Origin: Pelodera strongyloides
Taxonomy: Eukaryota; Nematoda; Chromadorea; Rhabditida; Rhabditidae
Length of the DNA: 64,000 nt
Direction: 5' to 3'
NCBI GenBank assembly: GCA_036852015.1
Contig: JAANDG010000150.1
Span: 62,001-126,000, forward strand
A program made the position numbers and the translations under genes. A model generated the notes under the pieces. It was given only the letters and a program-made list of their open reading frames with translations, was not told the origin of the DNA and ran no database searches. The number at the start of each line of letters is the position of its first letter. The stretch's first letter is position 1. Shown piece after piece: positions 55,662 through 64,000 of this stretch.

Positions 55662-58600
55662 TCAATTCTTCGAAAAATGCGGAACCACCGCCACGGGTAG
55701 ATGGAGGGCAATCGCGGCGAGCTGTTGGGCCAGGTTGGCGAGGATGACCGCGGCGTGGACGCAGTTCTTGATACGCTCATCCTCCAACACCTCCTCGCGA
55801 GACTCGACCACTTTGTGAGAGTGATACCTGGAATCATATACGCTGTCAGGGCTGAACTGATATTTAAATTTTTTTAAATTCTTTTTACGCTTTACGCTCC
55901 ATGCCCCCTACCGTACATTATGTATATTAGCACGGTTGGAAGAAGCTCGTCAAAACATGAGCCTCTTGAATGTGCTCAACCTGTGTGTGTTTCTCTCTTT
56001 TCATTGTGATTACCTTTGACATTTTTTCTAAACAAAGAGTTTAATATTTAAAAAAAACATGTAGGTGTAAGGAGCCCTATCTGTCGATATGCACACGATA
56101 ATGAGAACATCAAAAGTTTACTTGAGGCAGAGGTTAATTTTCCTACAGGTTGTTCCTACAATCATCCTACACTTTATCTTTCTTTTTTGTATTTTACCTA
56201 TAAAACTGCTGCCGCCTTCCCGATCCCCCATACAATCGTCCCCTTTGTAGTGAGTATTCGTCACGAGGGCTCTCTGATAGACGAGACACACAATCTGCCT
56301 GAAACATTCGCTGGTTATTACAGGTTCCTGCTACACTCTTAATTAAAAATAACTTTGAACCATTTGCAATCTTAACCCTCTCCAGTGAAAGTCACAAAAC
56401 AACTATTTAGTCTTTCTCAACACTAAACACTTACTTAAAGCGAAATATCACCCGGTTTGGGGTTTTTTCACCAAAAATAGTTTAAAAACAGTTATCAAAT
56501 AAAATAAATATAAAAATATAAACACCGGTTACCGGCCGGTTTTTGAAACGGATCGCGGACAACTGAATTCTTACGTATTTATGCTAATTTACACGAATTT
56601 AGTTCTAATTTATGTTCGTTTGCATAAGCCGCACAAGACTTCTGGTAGTCGATTTGTTTCAAACACCGACGGGTATTTCGCTTTAAAGGTAAGTTGAAAC
56701 TTCAGCACTGCCATTCATCTCTCACTCTCTCCCTCTCTCTGCGCTCTCTTCCCCACCTGTCTCTCCATCCTCTCCGCGCGTCCATTGAGTTGTCTCATCG
56801 CTCTCCCAATCCAAACCTCGATGCCGTCGACTGTAAGTGCAAAAGCATCGAGCCGCTCCTTCAGAGATTCGAGGATCTAAAGTCGAAAGCAATTTATTGA
56901 AATCCCCGTATTGGTCGCAAATACTGGCAGACTGACATACACACACACGAAAACAAACCTACATACACGGACACACATACTGACATACACGCACACACAT
57001 ACATACACGCACACACATACATACATGCGTACATACACGCATAAACCCACTTGAACAAGCTGCGTGAACCGTCCCGGTGTCTCCACGTCAAAGAGGTAAG
57101 CAGCCAGGATCGGCTGAGGAAACGCTGCCAGGGAACACAAAACAGAGGCCAACTAAAGCAAATGTAAATTATATCACAACTCTCACAAAGTCACGTGCGA
57201 TCTATAAGGAAACAAATAATAAAGAAAAAATACCTGCAAATTGAATGGGAGAGAATGTGTACACATCAAATCCAGCTGCGTGAGCAGGGAGTCGAGAAAC
57301 AGTCCGGCGTCTGGAAACACAGTTAAATCAACGATATCAATTTGCTGTACGTGATTACTCCAGACTTTCGAGCTAATCTGGTTGGTGTGCTGTTTTTGGC
57401 CCGGGTCCAGACTCCACCCTATATTTTCCCTATCGATAAATCTCTCGCCACCGGTCACTGGTTCGATCCCGGGCCGGAACCCCCTCACCCCACCAAAGGT
57501 GTAAAAGTTGGTAGCTGGGTAAAACCAGCGGAGATAAATCGACTTCCCGAGCAGATTGGCCACCGGGAAGTTTAAAGGGCCATGGGCCAGTATGTCCAGC
57601 CTCTGAGCTGGACCCCGGTGCACCGTTTCCGCGGATTCGGTTGATATAACCCGGTTCACTTTATCTTTATCTTTATAAATCTCTCAAAAAAACCCTCCCG
57701 ATCACTTCCCGAGATCCCCATCTCTCCCCACCAACCTCCTCCAGTGTCTTCAATCGGTTGTCCCAGAAGTGTATCACTCCCGTGTCTCTCCTTTTCCTCC
57801 AGGCTTTCCTTGTGAACCTCTTCAGGCTCAACGTCAACCTTTTCGTCCGCCAGCTCCCTCATATACTGCATCTAGAATCGAAATTACAGTAGACCAGACT
57901 ACTCACGGACTTCAATATAAACCCCAACAATGGTCAATCGTCGACACATGTTACTTGACAACATAGAGCAAACAATATATCTGCGTTTTCCTGCAAATTG
58001 CCATTCGAGAGTCGCGCTGCTTCAACAGCATGATTCGAAATAATTGACTTTGAATACGACGCCCTTGCCATAACCATACACAAGGCTCCAAGCGAAGAAA
58101 CAAAGAACCTGACAGAAAACAGTTTCCTGACAGAAAACCAACCTTGCTGTCAATGAATGCCATGTTCTCCGCCAGGCTAGCCGCCTTACTCTGGCGAATC
58201 GACCGTCTTTCCAATAGGCTCATAAATGTGTCCAAATCCTGAAAGAGATTGTCATGGCTAAACTATTCGAGCTCAAACCCAATAATCCATATCAATTGTC
58301 AACACTTTGTCTGTAGATAAAGGACACCTGCCCGACATGGTTCCGGACAAATACTAACACAATAGTTCGTACAAAAATTATTTACATCTAGAAGGAAAAA
58401 CAAGTGACTCACATCAACTTGCGCCCATCCGGATAAAATAAACGAGCGTGCCATCTCGGCATCCGTGTCAAATCCATTCGGACCACCACCCGACGAGCTT
58501 TCCCCGCCAGAGCTGAAAATATATTCCAATAATCTCATACATTCCTAGAATAATTCACTAATGTAACAAAGACAAATCAATAGGTACTTCAGCTCATGTG

Positions 58601-59594
58601 AATCTAGAGAGAACAAAATACTCTCAGACGTAAGACGTTATCATAGTGCAATCTTCTAATCGATATAATTCATAAAGATAGAGAAAACCTCGTATCACGC
58701 AATAAATAGACCACGCCCACTCACTTCTCATTACTCTCCTGCTTCTTCGTGCTCTCCTTGACAGCGACGCTCTCTCCATTCTCTGGATTCTCTCTTCTTT
58801 GCTTTGCCCTTTCAGGCGACGATGGTGGATCGTCGCTCAGGTCATCGTAGGCCACCAATTGGAAGTAGTCCATCATCGATGACGTCATCATTGATGTCGT
58901 ACTGTAAGTGAAACTAGTAAATAAAATTTAATCAGTCCAGCGTAAGTTGCAAACCACGTGCCATATCACTTTAACTACATTCATTCAAAGCAATTACTTA
59001 CGTGATTGGTGGGAGTACAAATTCGGCGTCTTCTTCAATGGGCACCGCATCCGGATCGGATCCACAAGGTGACGCGGGGGCGGAAGCTCCCAGATCAGCC
59101 AACACTCCCACGCTGCAAGGTTTGAATTTGATTAATAAAAACACTGAGATATTAAAGATATACAGCTAATTCGAAATTTAGATCCCTTCCGGTGACGTGG
59201 GACTTGGGGTAACCAGATATTTCTTTCTCTTGCAAATTAATATTCAAAATGCGTAGGCACTTTTTACATAAATAGTTAATAAACCACAAACACGTAAACT
59301 CCAACCTCTCCAGCGTAAGATGTGCATTTCTAGAATGGAAATATCGATTGAGTCCATGGGCGGCCGACGACATCGAAGAGCGACACGACGACATACGGGT
59401 GAATGGCTGAAGGGACATGGATATAGTAATGGGAATTAATTGAAGTGAGTATTATTAGGACGAGTCGTCAAGGTCAAGGTGTAAACGTAAAACCGTAAAA
59501 CTGTGCAGACAAACGCTTTCCTCCAATGGCATCGGGCTTCACATAAACGCCGGGAAATCTTAGCAATTTACTACTTACGTTTCAGCTTTCTAAC

Positions 59595-59660
<66 letters not shown>

Positions 59661-61412
59661 GACTTCGTTGTGTTATAAACATACCAGATGATCTACTACG
59701 GTAAGACTTCGGATGGTTTACTACGGTAAAGTCGAAACTTACAGAACGTCCGGACATCTGCTCTTCATCCGAGTCATTACGAAACAGTAATGGACTTGGC
59801 TGCACGCCATCGTACCTAAAGTGAGACTACGATTAAACATGTGCTAAACACGTTCTCGTTCAGGTAATGGGGTTTCCAAGTATCCCAAAAAAAATCGGTT
59901 ATTCTGTCAATACTACCGTATTTCTGCACGAAACCTGCATATATAATATGAAAAATTTAAAAATATTCGCGTGTAATACGGTACATTTTCAGCATATTTG
60001 GAAACCTCATAACTGAGAATGAAGCCACCTCCATTTTACGTCACGCCCATTTCGTCACACGGCACATCACCATTACGCTAGTTCGACGGAGATATAGGAA
60101 TCAGAGAAAAAAAAACTAACCTCCACTTCCAAGATGAGCAAATGGCGGCACGCTTATCGACCATCGAAGCTCCTTCTCGCAGGTACAACTGCAGTGTGAG
60201 CGGTGAGGCGATCTGACAATGATAAATTTAATGGTAATACTCATTAGAGAGAATACCGAGATACTATCTCTGATGTGATAGCTCCGAATCTGTGTGTCTG
60301 AGGAAACAGACTTTCTTATTGCATCTCCAGACAGAAGTTTTGATAGTTGTGTAATAATCAAAACACAGCCACCAAATAGGACATTCCATCCCAAATATCA
60401 AGCCGACACACTCGTTGCCTCCTACTTTTTCATCACTTACCTCAGAAAACTTGAGCGCACACTCGGGCACGCATTTCAAAAGTCGCTCGCATACTTGAAC
60501 GGCGTGAGCGCGGTCGCGGACACGTGCGACACGTTGTCGAGAGGAATACCTAAAGAACTTGAATTTACAATTTATTCATTAATATGTAACAAACTTGTTT
60601 CATAAGGAAATAAGTCAAATAAGTAATTTGAGCGGCATAGACCTTTGCATGTTAACATACGATATAATGATCTATGATAGTTTTCGATAACCCAACAGTC
60701 CAACCAACCTGAAAGGCAGAAGATGTCGCAAGCATAAAACCAGTAGCACGTCTTCAACACCACGTTGTAGAAGACAGTCGATTAGAGCGAGAGAGACAAC
60801 GGAGAGCTGCAAGAAGCAAAACTACTTAAATCATCGTTATCAATAGATTGATGGCCTTTCGGTGACCAATCCACAGAGGACGTGAAGTCGATTCTCCTCC
60901 GCACAGCCAGTGTTTTCACATTTTGCGACTACCGTACTATGGTACGGTTTTACTCTACTCTAGTACAATAGCACACTACTCTAGTTTGCTTGGTTTTCAC
61001 ATTACGGTAGAGTTTGACCACCTGGGATGATAATCGAATCCGTAACTTTACAGAGGATACAAACCGCTACCGCTACCAATGCTTTTTGCATCCAAGGCTA
61101 GGAACTAGAAACGAGGTGACTGCAGGATAACTATTCAGTAGAACTCACCCTGTCTCCATTATTAATCCGCTTGACAATTACTTGAATGATTGTCTGTGCC
61201 TCGTCGTCCTTTTCAATGAGTAGCAATCTGATGACCGTCCTCAGAAGAGGTGGTTCGGTGACCGTCTGAAGACACACGTGAAGATACACTGTGGCAGCAG
61301 CAGCCGCTTCTCTTTCTTCCTGAACATTAATAATAATAAGAATAAAAAGTAAACAAAGCGTCGACAGCGCGGCCTGAGTAGGAAGTCTCGGAGACAGAAG
61401 AACCATAATACG

Positions 61413-61450
<38 letters not shown>

Positions 61451-63897
61451 GGTGATATTCTTATTAGCGTAAAGTTGCCAGATCGGAATATTCTCATTTC
61501 TTATGATTATACATTGCTTTTTAAATAATTACAAGAGCTTTCCTATAAGGGCTAAGGGCAACAAGCTCGAATTACAAATGCAAACCGTCAAACAAACGAA
61601 CGACCGCTCGTCGTGAACAAAAATAAGAAGATATAGACATATGACACACCTGAAGCAATGCCGGCCTCACAACATTGAGAAGGAACCCAGAGTAGAAGTA
61701 CTGCGCCACTTTCTCCACAACAAATGGATGTGCTGCCTGAAAGAGATTTTCTGTCAATCAACCAAAGATCGGGGAAAACCCGAATTAATGACGTTAAGTA
61801 GCCCTTAGAGCCTAACAATACCACGGGCCGTATAACTTAGAATTAGCCAACGACAACCCTCACTTACAGATCACACACAGTCTATTCCCTAGTAAACGAT
61901 GACCTTAAAGCTTCCTTACCTGCACAACCGCATTGCAAAAAAGTAGGGACGAGTGGAAGTCAGCTAGTGGTTCTATCGAATGTTCTGGTAGAAGACGTTC
62001 CGCGACATCTCCTGACAACACTCTTCCCAGCTGGGAGAAACATCCACATAGACCAGACGCCACGACCACGCAGAACGCAGACTGAATGTAAGAGTACATA
62101 TGTGAATGCACAGTAAACTGTCGGGAAGAAAAAAACAACGTTCTCATTCTCGTGTTGATGTTAACACATGTCATCACTATTAACGCAAAAAAAAATTAGA
62201 AACGCGACAAGCTAAAATCTAGTGGGAATACTTTCCGTGCATGAAGGCATGTGCCCTAGTGGTTAGACTAATTACATGGATCGGGAACTTATCCCCGCAT
62301 CAGACCCACACCGGATCGGATATTGTAAACCTCCATATGGGAAAAACTCCCACCTTGTTGGCAACAAAGTCCGATACAGCATCATTTTTGGACGAGACGG
62401 AAAGGATGAGTAGGAGTGCATCCCTGGCCAATTGCCCGACATCATTCTGAAACACGTCGACTTAATAGGGCACATATCCTCACCCAAAGCGGTATGTTAC
62501 GTGGTTTTTGAAGCGTATGCTGCACAACCACATCAGGATGCATTATATGTAAATTGGTCTCCTCGGCGCACTTTCGGTTCGGACAGGCACAGGAAATTTG
62601 CATATAATACATGTTGGTGCAGGGGAATATGGATATAAAGAATACGTTCCAAAACCACATGACATACCGCTTTAAAGGGAATATATCCGTAGTTTAAAAA
62701 TACCGTATCCTTGGTTTCTGTTACCAGCACCCTAGCCTCCAAGCACCCGTAGCACAAATATTAAACCAGAGGTGTATTCCCTCTAAACTACAGATATATT
62801 CCCCCAAAACAAATGTACGATCATTTAAACACAACCAAGACACAAACAGAGGGCCCCAACAAACAATATAACACCTACGCATCACATTTTTGACAATGGC
62901 GTGATACAGAAAATGGTTGAAAGAGAGAAATGAGGTAAAAAAAAACAGAAAACAAGTACAGTGCCCAAAACCTGCCGTGCATGGTTAGCCTACCTCTACC
63001 AAAGTTCCCAGGACACATATGATAGACATATACCCAGTACTTGCATGAGCTATAACACAATTCCCCATGCAAGCACGTTCTCATTCTCACAAAACATGAG
63101 CACACCCCATCATACCATCCTTTCCAAAAAACACATGTATGCAAAGGCACATTTGACAAAATACTGATAAACTGACCTTCCTATAGTACTTCTGAAAGAA
63201 AGGGTCAAGCTTTTAGATATGGAAATCAAATTTTAGAAACAATCAAAAATGTTGCCTGGAGCGGATTCAGCAATGCTAAGAACAGGTTCTACAGTGCAGG
63301 CTTTGGAAAACGTGCAAGCAGAAGCAATATAAATTTCTTTTTTTTTTAAAGCCACACGGGAGCCAGGAGCCACCGGCGCTAGAATCTTGCTAGCAAACAG
63401 GCAAACTCTCATTCAAATTTTTTCTATTTACACTAATAGGTCATGCAACAAGCCTTTCATACGCAAGAATACAGGCAATACAGCACAGTACAAGCTTCGG
63501 CTGGACAGCAAAATCTCAAACGGTTAGGTTCTATAGTTCTATGTCACGCATCTAGAAAACTAATTACACGGGACAACAGGTACATCACCCTACGGCACCA
63601 CAAGCAAAGTCGCCGAATTATCCTTAAAGCGGATGGGCACGTGGTTTGTGAAATATATGCTGGCTGGACAACTGAGGGCACCAAATGACACCGAAATTTA
63701 CACATAATCCGGCACACTCTTCACAAACCACATGCCATGACACTTTAACATAACAAAAACTGAAAAAAGTGAATAGTTCCTACCTGTTCATAGAGGAAGC
63801 GTACAAGTAGGCTGAACACCATAAACTGCTCGGCACCATCGGAACACGTGAAGAAGAAGTGCAGTAAGGTCACATCTTCAGCCATTTTCGTGCAGAT
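55662..63897 (-). CDS. FHIP1: FHIP1 (FTS and Hook-interacting protein, FAM160A family), N-terminus beyond the right edge
   Basis: Subunit of the FTS-Hook-FHIP complex that links endosomal cargo to dynein/dynactin. Exons: 63784-63897, 62354-62446, 61920-62081, 61650-61736, 61149-61319, 60709-60806, 60441-60549, 60121-60212, 59743-59815, 59305-59405, 59002-59112, 58725-58901, 58413-58512, 58143-58238, 57736-57871, 57234-57310, 57051-57152, 56757-56876, 56198-56298, 55662-55827; 762 codons in phase ending TGA. N-terminal helical repeats: VFSLLVRFLYEQ, GQLARDALLLILSVSS, LLFCNAVVQAAHPFV, TEPPLLRTVIRLLL, VSLALIDCLLQRGVEDV. A low-complexity acidic/Ser middle (YDDLSDDPPSSPE) follows, then the conserved C-terminal block LFLDSLLTQLDLM, FNLQLASVLCSLAAFPQP and LESLKERLDAF. 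About 130-180 N-terminal residues are missing. The last bases of the window (63950-64000) may hold a fragment of the first exon (IVFKKWRH). Confidence 0.93.
56435..56686. mobile_element. MITE-like palindrome, family A, with internal insertion
   Basis: TTAAAGCGAAATATCACCCG and ACGGGTATTTCGCTTTAA tips. Inside, a second left end ACCGGCCGGTTTTTGAAACG appears near 56532 after an A-rich 60-bp stretch, as if the left part had been duplicated or inserted into. It lies in the FHIP1 intron 56299-56756. Confidence 0.75.
56937..57045. repeat. ACAC/ACATAC microsatellite
   Basis: ACACACACGA, CATACACG and ACATACAT repeats, placed right after the donor of FHIP1 exon 57051-57152. Confidence 0.93.
57449..57681 (+). 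repeat. SINE-like dispersed repeat, copy 2
   Basis: B-box-like CTGGTTCGATCCCGGGCC near the start, a body of about 190 bp, and a CACTTTATCTTTATCTTTAT tail. It matches the inverted copy at 153-380. It lies in the FHIP1 intron 57311-57735. Confidence 0.65.
58945..58977. mobile_element. Half of a family B element
   Basis: GTTGCAAACCACGTGCCATATCACTTTAA is a right end without a clear left partner, in the FHIP1 intron 58902-59001. Confidence 0.5.
59594..59657. repeat. CT microsatellite
   Basis: (CT)n with one TTT interruption, in the FHIP1 intron 59406-59742. Confidence 0.97.
61416..61449. repeat. (AT)n microsatellite
   Basis: About 16 AT units in the FHIP1 intron 61320-61649. Confidence 0.97.
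62243..62325 (+). repeat. tRNA-like relic
   Basis: GTGCCCTAGTGGTTAGAC resembles a tRNA D-arm/A-box; a weak B-box lies near CACACCGGATCGG. The arms do not pair, so no functional tRNA is claimed. It is in the FHIP1 intron 62082-62353. Confidence 0.35.
62484..62675. mobile_element. MITE-like palindrome, family B
   Basis: CAAAGCGGTATGTTACGTGG at the left and CCACATGACATACCGCTTTAA at the right. The inner TGCATTATATGTAAATT pairs with AATTTGCATATAATACA. It lies in the FHIP1 intron 62447-63783. Confidence 0.8.
63624..63748. mobile_element. MITE-like palindrome, family B
   Basis: TTAAAGCGGATGGGCACGTGG at the left and ACCACATGCCATGACACTTTAA at the right, TTAA to TTAA, 125 bp. It is in the same FHIP1 intron as the previous copy. 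Confidence 0.8.
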
Positions 63898-64000
63898 CTA
63901 AGGAGAAAGCTTGGTCAAAACGAAATGCCGTCAAGGTTAGAAAAGCGAAAATCTTCGGGAACAAGTGACGCCACTTTTTAAACACGATCTTAGCCTCATT

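Noticed and set aside
57656..57871. Met at the start of MQYMRELADEK as a gene start
   Set aside because: It follows a TTCTAG acceptor in phase with the preceding FHIP1 exon 58143-58238, so it is internal.
1..64000. CRISPR array, bacterial operon or prophage
   Set aside because: The regular repeats are tandem arrays without unique spacers. All recognised genes are intron-containing animal genes.

Overview
This is an animal (metazoan) nuclear genome segment. The genes are cut into many short exons (about 30-210 nt) by introns of about 50-700 bp with GT donors and T-rich AG acceptors. The encoded proteins are animal signalling and housekeeping families: JIP3/4, USP12/46, FHIP1, Kv7 and a GLD-2-type poly(A) polymerase. 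DNA between exons is AT-rich and full of microsatellites and palindromic TTAA-ended elements. Short introns, T-rich acceptors and TTAA palindromes would suit a nematode or related invertebrate, but I cannot fix the species.

Layout, left to right. 985-5956 (minus): GLD-2/TENT2-like nucleotidyltransferase, 3' end not resolved. 6638-7319 (minus): a complete three-exon NATD1-like GNAT protein. 8292-30117 (minus): a JIP3/JIP4 (UNC-16, Sunday driver) scaffold in 39 coding exons, read completely and in phase. 34198-39083 (minus): USP12/46 deubiquitinase, first and last few codons not located. 40864-54225 (minus): GUF1, the mitochondrial LepA/EF4 GTPase, first exon not located. 46704-52343 (plus): a divergent KCNQ/Kv7 potassium channel of 14 exons, lying wholly inside one 7.7 kb GUF1 intron on the opposite strand. 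55662-63897 (minus): FHIP1, whose N-terminus lies beyond the right edge. Exon boundaries were set by reading each family across splice sites and requiring phase to hold. JIP and KCNQ each sum to an exact number of codons, and the readable parts of the others stay in phase throughout.

The genes do not form one pathway. JIP3/4 and FHIP1 both serve microtubule-motor transport of endosomes, but this shared theme may be chance. Six of seven genes are on the minus strand.

The non-coding part is dominated by small palindromic elements. At least two families end in TTAA (one with a GCGAAATACCGGCCGG core, one with a GGCACGTGGTTT core). A third is bounded by GGCATAAACTCGT, and a fourth starts TTAGCCCGTATTCTCG. 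There are also GC-rich palindromes, a SINE-like pair, several tRNA-like relics and long microsatellites. The most unusual points are the nested Kv7 channel with an altered pore signature (AIGYGD instead of TIGYGD) and tandem duplications of real splice-site regions in GUF1 (donor side) and JIP3/4 (acceptor side).
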